DNA of 64,000 nucleotides, taken from positions 124,001 to 188,000 of the forward strand of contig NZ_QOCW01000002.1 of assembly GCF_003318295.1 (NCBI RefSeq), read 5' to 3'. This document shows, one piece after another, positions 1 through 7,630 of this stretch (its first letter is position 1; every line of letters starts with the position of its first letter). The notes under the pieces are model-generated. The model worked only from the letters and a program-made list of their open reading frames with translations, was not told the origin of the DNA and ran no database searches. Origin of the DNA: Bacillus taeanensis. GTDB lineage: Bacteria; Bacillota; Bacilli; Bacillales; UBA6769. Both the position numbers and the translations under genes were made by a program.

Positions 1-69
1 ATACAAGAGTTGCCTTAATTGTTTTTCTTTGTATTAAAAGTAATTATGTAGTAAGGTGAAAGTAACTCA

Positions 70-85
70 TTCACGTTAGCGTGAA
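70..85. promoter_or_regulatory. Palindrome upstream of the ter operon
   Basis: TTCACGTTAGCGTGAA reads as 6-bp perfect arms around TTAG, 33 bases before the first terD start. It could be an operator or a short 5' UTR hairpin. A weak sigma-A-like pair lies upstream (TTGCCT at 10-15, TATTAA at 32-37). I did not find a convincing sigma-B, sigma-W or sigma-M match, although the B. subtilis yce operon is known to be controlled by such stress sigma factors. The palindrome is seen directly; its role is inferred. Confidence 0.4.
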
Positions 86-117
86 GAGGAAAAAATTATG
101 AAGGAGTGACATCGAGC

Positions 118-726
118 GTGGCAATATCATTACAAAAAGGGCAGCGAATTGATTTAACAAAAAGTAATCCAGGATTAACGAAAGTAATGATCGGTTTAGG
201 TTGGGATCCCGTTTCACAATCAGGTGGAAAAGGCTTATTAGGAGGATTATTTGGCGGGTCTTCAGCGCCAAATGTTGATTGCGATGCATCCGTCATTATG
301 TTAAAAAATGATAAATTTGTAGATAAACAAAATCTTATCTATTTTGGTAATCTGAAAAGTAATTGTAAAAGTGTTGTTCACTCCGGCGATAACCTTACAG
401 GTGATGGTGACGGAGATGATGAACAAATTCAAATTGATTTAACACAAGTGCCGCAGGATGTCAATAAACTAGTTTTTGTCGTAAATATTTATGATTGTAC
501 ACGCAGAAAACAGGATTTTGGAATGATTCAAAATGCGTTTATTCGTGTAGTGAATCAGCAAAACAATCAAGAACTTGTCAGATTTAATTTAACAGATAAC
601 TATTCAGGTCAAACAACCCTAATTACTGGGGAACTTTACCGACATGGAACGGAATGGAAGTTTGCAGCAGTTGGAGAAGGGACAACAGATCCAGGCTTAC
701 AGCAAATCGTCCAGCGATACATATAA
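118..726 (+). CDS. yceC: TerD family protein, divergent YceC-like paralogue
   Basis: TerD-family stress protein of 202 residues. TerD domains are small calcium-binding beta-sandwich proteins that work in tellurite and stress resistance. The N-terminus MAISLQKGQ and an acidic cluster (DGDGDD, about residues 96-101) are family marks. It differs from the next two paralogues by a Gly/Ser-rich loop at about residues 35-49 and by cysteines at 55, 83 and 127, where the others carry none. The GTG start at 118 is preferred over GTG at 106 because AAGGAG at 101-106 sits 11 bases upstream and the resulting N-terminus matches the paralogues. It is the first gene of the ter operon. The symbol is by order and similarity to B. 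subtilis yceC. Confidence 0.88.
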   Translation: MAISLQKGQRIDLTKSNPGLTKVMIGLGWDPVSQSGGKGLLGGLFGGSSAPNVDCDASVIMLKNDKFVDKQNLIYFGNLKSNCKSVVHSGDNLTGDGDGDDEQIQIDLTQVPQDVNKLVFVVNIYDCTRRKQDFGMIQNAFIRVVNQQNNQELVRFNLTDNYSGQTTLITGELYRHGTEWKFAAVGEGTTDPGLQQIVQRYI

Positions 727-787
727 TTTGGGACGTTAAAAACCTATTATTTAAAAATCTCTTACTATAAAAAAGGAGCGATTTAAC

Positions 788-1369
788 ATGGCAATTAGTT
801 TACAAAAAGGACAAAAGGTAGATTTAACAAAAACAAATCCAGGACTTTCAAAAATCGTTGTAGGATTAGGCTGGGATGCAAATAAATTTGATACTGGTGC
901 AGCATTTGACTTAGATGCTTCTGTTTTTTTATTAAATGAAAGCGGGAAAACACGTTCAGAGAAAGATTTTGTCTTCTATAACAACAATGAAGGCGGAAAT
1001 GGTTCAGTTGTCCACTCTGGTGATAATTTAACAGGTGCTGGAGATGGTGATGATGAGCAGGTGAAAGTTGATCTTCAATCTGTACCGCAAGATGTAGCAA
1101 AGATTGCTTTTACGATTACGATTCATGATGCGGAAAGCAGAAATCAAAATTTTGGACAAGTATCCAATGCGTTTGTTCGTGTTTTAAGTGAAGAAACTGG
1201 CGAAGAGTTAATCCGTTATGATCTTGCAGAAGACTTCTCAATTGAAACAGCAGTTGTTGTCGGTGAATTATACCGTCATAATGGCGAATGGAAATTCAGC
1301 GCCGTTGGAAGCGGCTATCAAGGCGGTTTAGCAGCGCTTGCAACGGATTACGGATTACAAGTAGGCTAA
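788..1369 (+). CDS. yceD: TerD family protein (YceD-like)
   Basis: Canonical TerD protein of 193 residues, about 60 bases after the first paralogue. Putative Ca2+ ligands are the Asp pair in FDLDAS (residues 41 and 43) and the acidic cluster GDGDDE near 85-90. The C-terminus has the usual [11 protein letters not shown] block. It is nearly collinear with the third TerD, so the pair probably arose by tandem duplication. The family is known from tellurite resistance and from general envelope and oxidative stress operons, and acts in the cytoplasm or at the membrane with TerC. The start is fixed by AAAAGGAGCG 7-15 bases upstream. Confidence 0.92.
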   Translation: MAISLQKGQKVDLTKTNPGLSKIVVGLGWDANKFDTGAAFDLDASVFLLNESGKTRSEKDFVFYNNNEGGNGSVVHSGDNLTGAGDGDDEQVKVDLQSVPQDVAKIAFTITIHDAESRNQNFGQVSNAFVRVLSEETGEELIRYDLAEDFSIETAVVVGELYRHNGEWKFSAVGSGYQGGLAALATDYGLQVG

Positions 1370-1453
1370 TTTTATAGGGAATGAACAGGTTTTGTGCGTT
1401 GTACCTTTAAACAACGTACTTTTAATACATTCATAGAAAGGATGAAGGGAAAG

Positions 1454-2032
1454 ATGGGCATTCAATTATCAAAAGGACAGCGCATTGATTTAACAAAAAC
1501 AAATCCAGGGTTAACAAAAGCAATTATTGGTCTCGGCTGGGACGTTAATCATTTTGACAGTGGAGCCAATTTTGATTTAGACGCTTCAGCCTTTCTTGCT
1601 GATCAAAATGGAAAAGTCATTAATGATCTAGATTTTGTTTTTTATAACAACCTCGAAGATCCAAGCGGTTCAGTTTCGCATACAGGTGATAATCGAACAG
1701 GCGCGGGTGATGGTGATGATGAGCAAATACTTGTTGAGTTTTCAAAGGTTCCATCTCATATCCATAAAATTGGCATTACAGTTACGATTCATGATGCTGA
1801 TTTACGAAACCAAAACTTTGGACAAGTATCAAATGCCTTTGTTCGCGTTGTAAATGAAGAAACGAATGAAGAATTAGTGCGCTATGACCTAGGTGAAGAT
1901 TTTTCCATCGAAACAGCAATTGTCGTATGTGAGCTTTACCGTCATAATGGCGATTGGAAATTCAATGCCATTGGCAGTGGATTTTCCGGCGGATTAGCAG
2001 CACTATGCAGAAATTATGGTTTAGAAGTTTAA
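1454..2032 (+). CDS. yceE: TerD family protein (YceE-like)
   Basis: Third tandem TerD protein, 192 residues, beginning MGIQLSKGQ like its relatives. It has FDLDAS, a GDGDDEQ calcium cluster and the [11 protein letters not shown] block. Near the C-terminus it carries two cysteines (in VVCELY and ALCRNY) that the second paralogue lacks. The reading frame is open upstream to 1394, but ATG 1454 matches the family N-terminus; ATG 1442 is a less likely alternative. It is followed after 31 bases by terC, so all four are almost certainly cotranscribed. Confidence 0.9.
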   Translation: MGIQLSKGQRIDLTKTNPGLTKAIIGLGWDVNHFDSGANFDLDASAFLADQNGKVINDLDFVFYNNLEDPSGSVSHTGDNRTGAGDGDDEQILVEFSKVPSHIHKIGITVTIHDADLRNQNFGQVSNAFVRVVNEETNEELVRYDLGEDFSIETAIVVCELYRHNGDWKFNAIGSGFSGGLAALCRNYGLEV

Positions 2033-2063
2033 TGTACCTTTCATCTTTTAAGGAGGAAACATA

Positions 2064-2852
2064 GTGTCAGAAATTATTCAAAGTATTTTACACACATATT
2101 CGCAATTTTTTAATTGGGAAATGTGGGTAGAAGTATTAAGCAATCCTGTTAGCTGGGGCCTCATAGGAACATTAGTTATATTAGAAGGATTGTTATCTGC
2201 AGATAATGCATTAGTGTTAGCCGTAATGGTGAAGCATCTTCCGGAAAAGCAGCAGAAAAGAGCGCTGTTTTATGGTTTGCTGGGAGCCTATGTATTCCGT
2301 TTTATTGCAATTGGCTTAGGGATGATTTTAATTAAGTTTTGGTGGATTAAAATACTTGGTGCCGCTTATCTTGCGTGGTTAAGTCTTAAGTTCTTTATTG
2401 ACCGTTACAAGTCAGGGTCTGAAGAAGAGGAAGCAGTAGAAGGAATGAATCAAAAAGGTCTATTGATCCGCTTATTTGGTACGTTCTGGGGAACGGTTAT
2501 TGCGGTTGAATTAATGGATTTAGCGTTTTCGATAGACAGTATTTTAGCGGCATTTGGTGTTAGTGAACAAATTTGGGTACTGCTTCTTGGTGGAATGCTT
2601 GGCGTTCTGATGATGCGCGGTATTGCTGGTGTATTTTTAAAACTATTAGAGCGGGTGCCGGAACTTGAAGTAACAGCACATATTTTAATTGCTTTTATCG
2701 CTTTAAAAATGGGACTAACGTTAGTTCATGTTGAAATTAGTCACTGGTTTTTCTTTATCTTTATTGTTGCATCTTTTGTGATTACGTTTATTGTTCACAG
2801 TATGAAATCTTCGAAAAAAGTACAAGAAGAAACAGCAGCTACGAAAGAATAA
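2064..2852 (+). CDS. yceF: TerC family membrane protein (YceF/MeeF-like)
   Basis: Integral membrane protein of 262 residues with about seven hydrophobic segments. TerC hallmarks are the acidic intramembrane motifs SADNALVL (about residues 45-52) and ELMDLAFSIDS. In Bacillus, TerC proteins YceF and YkoY are linked to Mn2+ export used to metallate secreted enzymes such as LtaS; an ltaS-type gene lies at 53494 in this window. The GTG start is supported by AGGAGG at 2051-2056. The C-terminal tail is short, charged and cytoplasmic. A weak U-tailed hairpin follows, which might lower expression of the downstream biosynthetic genes. Confidence 0.9.
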   Translation: MSEIIQSILHTYSQFFNWEMWVEVLSNPVSWGLIGTLVILEGLLSADNALVLAVMVKHLPEKQQKRALFYGLLGAYVFRFIAIGLGMILIKFWWIKILGAAYLAWLSLKFFIDRYKSGSEEEEAVEGMNQKGLLIRLFGTFWGTVIAVELMDLAFSIDSILAAFGVSEQIWVLLLGGMLGVLMMRGIAGVFLKLLERVPELEVTAHILIAFIALKMGLTLVHVEISHWFFFIFIVASFVITFIVHSMKSSKKVQEETAATKE

Positions 2853-2856
2853 AAAG

Positions 2857-2890
2857 TGGGGGGAGAGTGTGTTCTTCCTTCTTTTTTTAC
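2857..2890 (+). terminator. Weak putative attenuating hairpin inside the ter operon
   Basis: A G-rich run (GGGGGGAGAG) faces CTTCCTTC across a short loop and is followed by seven T. Pairing needs several G-U pairs, so it is a weak candidate. It lies exactly between the TerD/TerC core and the biosynthetic genes. Confidence 0.25.
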
Positions 2891-2935
2891 ACATGCCGTC
2901 TTCGCTAAGGTGATGTTAAGAAGGAGAGCTTATCA

Positions 2936-4126
2936 ATGGAATATTTTCATTATTTAATGGATTCTGCCAAAGAAACATTATTTTATAAAGTACCGAAGCA
3001 AATTAGTAAATATGATGAAAAGGAACTGCTTGCCCATAGTTTAGGAGCGACACTTTATATGCCGGCGACGCGCAGGGATATTGCCGATCTAATCTTAAAT
3101 GCTAAATATCACGATTTAACATCGCTCGTTATTTGTTTAGAAGATGCGGTCGGCGATCATGAGCTTGCTTACGCTGAAGAGAACTGTATACAGCAGCTCA
3201 CCATTTTATACCGTACCATTCAGCGTCGTAATGATCTACAAAATTTGCTCCCGCTGATATTTATTCGCGTTCGCTCTTCTAAACAGTTAATTGATGTTTT
3301 TCAAAGATTAGGAGAGGCAGTTCACCTCTTAACAGGTGCAGTGTTTCCAAAATTTTCAGCAGACAATGCTGAAGAATTTTTACAAAGTATGGATTACATA
3401 AGGAAAGAAAAAAACTGTCTCTTATACGGAATGCCAATTTTGGAAACACCAGATATTCTTTATAAAGAAACTCGCATAGACCGTTTATGGACGCTTCATG
3501 CCCTGCTTGCTGACTGGAAAGATCACATCTTAAACATTCGTATTGGAGCAGCTGATTTATGCGGTTTATTTGGAATAAGAAGAACAATGAATACAACGAT
3601 TTATGATGTAGCTATTTTGCAAGATTTTATAGCTGATGTTGTAAATATTTTTGGGCGAAGAGAAGATGGCTGCGTGATTTCAGGCCCGGTTTGGGAATAT
3701 TTTGACAGCGGAGAAAGAATTTTAAAACCGCAGCTAAGACAATCACCGTTTCAAAAAGGATACGGTGAGCACGGGTTAGAAATGCGAAAGAATTTATTAA
3801 CTAAACATATTGATGGCTTAATTCAAGAGGTGCTTTTAGATAAAATAAACGGCTTAACAGGAAAAACTGTTATTCATCCAACACACCTTGCTCCTGTTCA
3901 TGCGCTGCATGTTGTTACCAAAGAAGAATATAGTGATGCATTAGCAATCACAGAAAATGCGGGGGGAGAAATGGGGGTTTTGAAGAGTCATTATCACAAC
4001 AAAATGAATGAAATAAAACCGCATTATTATTGGGCGGAAAAAATACTTTTAAAGTCTCACATTTACGGGGTGTTTCATGAAGGATATACATACATTGACA
4101 TACTTAACGAACCAGCATACGTTTAA
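2936..4126 (+). CDS. CitE/HpcH-HpaI-type aldolase or lyase of the ter module
   Basis: TIM-barrel lyase related to CitE and HpcH/HpaI, 396 residues. Visible family signs are CLEDAV near residue 68, an arginine-rich strand IFIRVR, GAADLCG, and GKTVIHPTHL near the C-terminus, which matches the G-x-x-x-IHP motif of citrate lyase beta subunits. Such enzymes form or split C-C bonds next to carboxylates, often with Mg2+. Position between TerC and two PRTase-like genes places it in the biosynthetic module predicted for Ter systems (production of a nucleoside-like compound). The substrate cannot be read from sequence. It is longer than typical CitE (about 290 residues). Confidence 0.82.
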   Translation: MEYFHYLMDSAKETLFYKVPKQISKYDEKELLAHSLGATLYMPATRRDIADLILNAKYHDLTSLVICLEDAVGDHELAYAEENCIQQLTILYRTIQRRNDLQNLLPLIFIRVRSSKQLIDVFQRLGEAVHLLTGAVFPKFSADNAEEFLQSMDYIRKEKNCLLYGMPILETPDILYKETRIDRLWTLHALLADWKDHILNIRIGAADLCGLFGIRRTMNTTIYDVAILQDFIADVVNIFGRREDGCVISGPVWEYFDSGERILKPQLRQSPFQKGYGEHGLEMRKNLLTKHIDGLIQEVLLDKINGLTGKTVIHPTHLAPVHALHVVTKEEYSDALAITENAGGEMGVLKSHYHNKMNEIKPHYYWAEKILLKSHIYGVFHEGYTYIDILNEPAYV

Positions 4127-4139
4127 TTTATTAGGAAAG

Positions 4140-5498
4140 ATGAAGCTTTCTATTACCATTAAAGAAAATCCTTACAATCTTAAAATGGAAAATTTGTTTG
4201 GGTTAGCAGCACGAAAAAACAAAAAACGCGGCTTTTTATTTGTTAGCAAAGCGCTTGGAAAACACCTTCCAGTTAACCCTTATTATTCGCTTCTGTGCGG
4301 GGCTTTGCTTTCTGCGAGGTACACAGAGACAGTACTAAAAAAACAATTTCCTTTAAAAGAGCAGGTAATAGAAGCATTTCGTTCAAAAGAGAATATGAAA
4401 GAATGTTATCATGACTTAATCGAAAAGCCGGTCCCACTATCGAAGCAATCCCTTTTCATCGGATTTGCCGAGACTGCAACAGCATTAGGTCATTCGATGT
4501 TTGAGCATTTTACAAATTCCTCCTATATCCATACAACACGAGAAGAGCTTGTTGATTTTTCCTCAACCATTCATTTTAAAGAAGAACATTCACACGCTAT
4601 TTCTCAGTGCTGTTATGGAAAAGAAGAGTATTTTTCAACTACTGACCCTATTGTCTTAATTGATGATGAAATAACAACGGGGAAAACAACACTTAATATT
4701 ATTGAATCCATTCAAACAAAATTTCCACGTAAAGAGTATACAATTGTTTCCATTTTAGATTGGCGATCTGCCGAAGATGAAAAACGTTATAAAGAAATGG
4801 AACAAAAATATAACATTAAAATTCACTCTGTAAGCTTAGTGAAAGGCTTGTTAACGGTGGAAGGGGAACCAGTAGAAGAGGAGCCGAAATATAAGTATCC
4901 GTCCTCAGATCAACAAAAAGTTCATATCATTGATCACACGAATGAAGCAGTGAAGCAGCTGAAAAACTATCATTCAATAACCTACAAAAACTCGATAAAT
5001 TCTCTTAAAGCCGTTAATCCTGCTCCTTATTTAGAAGTGACAGGACGCTTTGGAGTAAGTGATAAAGTAAATAAAGCGGTGAGAACGGAATTAAACATAC
5101 TTGGCAACTATTTAAAAGAAAAACGACAATCCGCTCAATCTTTATGTTTAGGAACAGGGGAGTTTATGTATGTGCCAATGAGGATTGCATCATTTATGGG
5201 AGAAAATATCCTGTTTCAGTCAACGACAAGAAGTCCGATTCATCGAGTGAATGAGCCGGAATATGCAATAAAAAGCGGTTTTTCATTTGAAAGCCCGGAA
5301 GATCCTAATATTCTTCATTATTTTTATAATATTCCTTTCGAAGAATATGAGGAAGTTTTTCTGTTTCTTGAACGCGATGGTGTAGAAACAGAACATTTAA
5401 TAGAATGTTTAAAACAAACAGGAGTTTCCTATATTCATATTATTAAACTTAGTGAAAGCGGGGAACACGTACATGAAAATGAATTTAAAAACATCTGA
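4140..5498 (+). CDS. Phosphoribosyltransferase-TRSP domain protein of the ter module
   Basis: Protein of 452 residues with two parts. The N-terminal half is a type I phosphoribosyltransferase-like domain with a PRPP-loop motif, LIDDEITTGKT, at about residues 172-182. The C-terminal part carries the diagnostic TRSP motif at about residues 363-366, the name-giving element of the domain found fused to this PRTase class. It is expected to transfer or remove phosphoribose on a small molecule in the cytoplasm. The frame is open back to ATG 4077, overlapping the aldolase gene by 50 bases; ATG 4140 is preferred because the conserved domain starts there. It overlaps the next gene by about 26 bases. 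Confidence 0.85.
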   Translation: MKLSITIKENPYNLKMENLFGLAARKNKKRGFLFVSKALGKHLPVNPYYSLLCGALLSARYTETVLKKQFPLKEQVIEAFRSKENMKECYHDLIEKPVPLSKQSLFIGFAETATALGHSMFEHFTNSSYIHTTREELVDFSSTIHFKEEHSHAISQCCYGKEEYFSTTDPIVLIDDEITTGKTTLNIIESIQTKFPRKEYTIVSILDWRSAEDEKRYKEMEQKYNIKIHSVSLVKGLLTVEGEPVEEEPKYKYPSSDQQKVHIIDHTNEAVKQLKNYHSITYKNSINSLKAVNPAPYLEVTGRFGVSDKVNKAVRTELNILGNYLKEKRQSAQSLCLGTGEFMYVPMRIASFMGENILFQSTTRSPIHRVNEPEYAIKSGFSFESPEDPNILHYFYNIPFEEYEEVFLFLERDGVETEHLIECLKQTGVSYIHIIKLSESGEHVHENEFKNI

Positions 5499-6591
5499 TC
5501 CATCTATCATGGGAAGCTACTCTCCCCATGACGTTACCTTTTTATTAAAAGATCTTAGCCGCATAATGGAAGAAGACAAGCTTGAAACACGGGAAAAAGC
5601 GATTCAATCAGGAAGACATTATTCTGAAATGCTGCCAATTGAATATAAGCCATCCGAGCAATATCTTAACTTGTTTTATCAATCTCTAAATGAATATAAG
5701 AAAAGAGTGGCACATGCGGTAGGGGTAGTAGCTGAGCAGCTTCTTCAGGTGAGGGGAAATAACTTTACATTAGTTTCTTTAGCGCGAGCAGGTACACCAA
5801 TTGGCATATTAATCAAACGTTATTTAGCTTATAAATACAATCTCAACCTTCCGCACTACAGTATTTCAATTATTCGCGGGCGGGGAATTGATCAAAATGC
5901 GATTCAATATATAATGAGTCAACATCCTAATCAACCGATTCAATTTATTGACGGCTGGACCGGCAAAGGAGCGATTTCAAAGGAATTATCAAAAGCTTGT
6001 CAAGAATTGCAGCAGTATAAAGAACTTATTGACGATCGATTAGCTGTCTTAGCTGATCCAGGACACTGTGCTCCGATTTATGGAACAAGAGATGACTTCT
6101 TAATTCCAAGTGCCTGCTTAAATTCTACCGTATCTGGCTTAGTAAGCAGAACGGTATTAAATGATGAGTATATAGAAAAAACAGATTTTCATGGAGCAAA
6201 GTTTTATAAAGAGTTAAAAGAGGAAGATGTTTCAAATCATTACATTGATGCTGTAACAGCTGAATTTGAAAATGTAGTAAAAGAAGTAGAAGAGGACACA
6301 AAGGAACTAGAAACATCCTATCAAAACCCAACATGGGCTGGTTTGCGGGAAGTCGAAGAAATCCAGAAATATTACAGCATTACTGATATAAACCATATTA
6401 AGCCTGGTGTTGGTGAGACAACGAGAGTACTGCTGCGCCGCGTACCTTGGAAAATTCTTGTGAAGAACAAAGAAAACCCTGACTTAAAGCATATTTTGTA
6501 TTTAGCAAGTGAACGCCAAGTTCCGATCGAAGAATATACAGAAATGTCTTATTCATGCTGCGGACTAATAAAAACGGTGAAAGGAAACTAA
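5473..6591 (+). CDS. StiP-family (PRTase-like) protein with C-terminal PELOTA-type domain
   Basis: Protein of 372 residues. The main domain belongs to the family named cysteine protease StiP in databases and earlier classed as a PRTase; a PRPP-loop-like stretch FIDGWTGKG is visible at about residues 158-166, and SLARAGTPIG forms an early loop. The last 75 residues (from about 295) look like a PELOTA/L7Ae-type RNA-binding fold, including an SCCG motif. ATG 5473 is chosen because GGGGAA lies about 8 bases upstream; upstream frame extends to 5452. The PELOTA part suggests contact with RNA or a nucleotide-like product. Whether the enzyme is a PRTase or a protease is not settled by sequence. Confidence 0.8.
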   Translation: MKMNLKTSDPSIMGSYSPHDVTFLLKDLSRIMEEDKLETREKAIQSGRHYSEMLPIEYKPSEQYLNLFYQSLNEYKKRVAHAVGVVAEQLLQVRGNNFTLVSLARAGTPIGILIKRYLAYKYNLNLPHYSISIIRGRGIDQNAIQYIMSQHPNQPIQFIDGWTGKGAISKELSKACQELQQYKELIDDRLAVLADPGHCAPIYGTRDDFLIPSACLNSTVSGLVSRTVLNDEYIEKTDFHGAKFYKELKEEDVSNHYIDAVTAEFENVVKEVEEDTKELETSYQNPTWAGLREVEEIQKYYSITDINHIKPGVGETTRVLLRRVPWKILVKNKENPDLKHILYLASERQVPIEEYTEMSYSCCGLIKTVKGN

Positions 6592-6592
6592 T

Positions 6593-7603
6593 ATGATTTT
6601 TGCGAGTGATTTAGATCGAACACTTATTTATTCAAAAAAGTCAATGGCACTTCCAAATGATCAATCAGTAAAATATCGTTTAGTCGAAACGCTTGACGGT
6701 AAGGAAATTTCTTATATGAGTGAAGAGGCGATTTCTCTATTGTCAGATCTCAATAAAGAGCTCACCTTTATTCCCGTAACAACTCGAACGATCGAACAGT
6801 TTAAACGAATTAAAATTTTTCAAAATGAAATTTGTCCAACCTTTGCTGTTACAACAAATGGAGCGTCTATTTTAGAAGATGGAAAGCTTGACGAAGAATG
6901 GCAAACTAAAATCATAAAAGATGTAACAGATAACTGTTTAACGAGTTATGACTTTTTAAATGAATTTCAACAAATTGCAAATGATGAATGGGTGCTGTCA
7001 AACAAAATGGCTGATAATATATTCTCCTATTGTATTCTTGATGAAGCAAAAATTCCTGAAAAAGAGCTTCATACATTTGGAGAATGGGGCAAAAGTCAAG
7101 GATGGACAGTATCTCGGCAGGGCCGAAAATTATATTTTATACCACATCCAGTTAATAAGGGAGCGGCCCTCCAATATTTAAAGGAAAAGCTTAATCATCC
7201 CTATACGTTTGCTGCAGGGGATTCTTATTTAGATTACAGTTTACTGCTTCAAGCACACCGCTCTTTTATCCCGCAGCACGGACAGCTGATGTCACAGTTA
7301 ATTGAAGAGTCTCACATCAAACCTACAATTCAAAAAGGGATATTAGCTTCGGAAGAGATGCTGCAAAATGTATTAGATTATTACTTTGGGTCTACACTTA
7401 ATTTAAATGATTCTAATCTATTAAGCGCTGTGGAGGCGTGTAAGATGTGGAGTATTGATAGTTCGACACTTCGTAAACGTGTTAAAGATTTTCCAGAAGG
7501 AACGATACGTAAGTTTGGAAACTCGTATGTTGTAACAAAACAAGGTATGGAAACAGTGTTTGGAGTGCCTGAAAGTAATCAAAAAACATCCCTTTCAACT
7601 TAG
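6593..7603 (+). CDS. HAD-family phosphatase with a C-terminal HTH-like module
   Basis: HAD hydrolase of 336 residues starting one base after the StiP gene. Motif I is DLDRT (Asp6 and Asp8), motif II is TTRT, and motif IV is GDSYLD near residue 208. The cap type resembles sucrose-phosphate-phosphatase-like HADs. The expected role is dephosphorylation of the product of the two PRTase-like enzymes. Unusually, about 60 residues at the C-terminus (from about 274) form a separate module with the pattern ACKMWSIDSSTLRKRV ... RKFGNSYVVTKQGM, which strongly resembles small stand-alone helix-turn-helix proteins of Firmicutes. This suggests nucleic-acid binding or feedback control. The fusion is seen directly; its role is inferred. 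Confidence 0.85.
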   Translation: MIFASDLDRTLIYSKKSMALPNDQSVKYRLVETLDGKEISYMSEEAISLLSDLNKELTFIPVTTRTIEQFKRIKIFQNEICPTFAVTTNGASILEDGKLDEEWQTKIIKDVTDNCLTSYDFLNEFQQIANDEWVLSNKMADNIFSYCILDEAKIPEKELHTFGEWGKSQGWTVSRQGRKLYFIPHPVNKGAALQYLKEKLNHPYTFAAGDSYLDYSLLLQAHRSFIPQHGQLMSQLIEESHIKPTIQKGILASEEMLQNVLDYYFGSTLNLNDSNLLSAVEACKMWSIDSSTLRKRVKDFPEGTIRKFGNSYVVTKQGMETVFGVPESNQKTSLST

Positions 7604-7630
7604 AGAGAAGTTTCTTAGGGAGGAATAATC

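Noticed and set aside
795..1100. Antisense frame in the second terD gene
   Set aside because: Shadow of a strongly conserved gene; no RBS.
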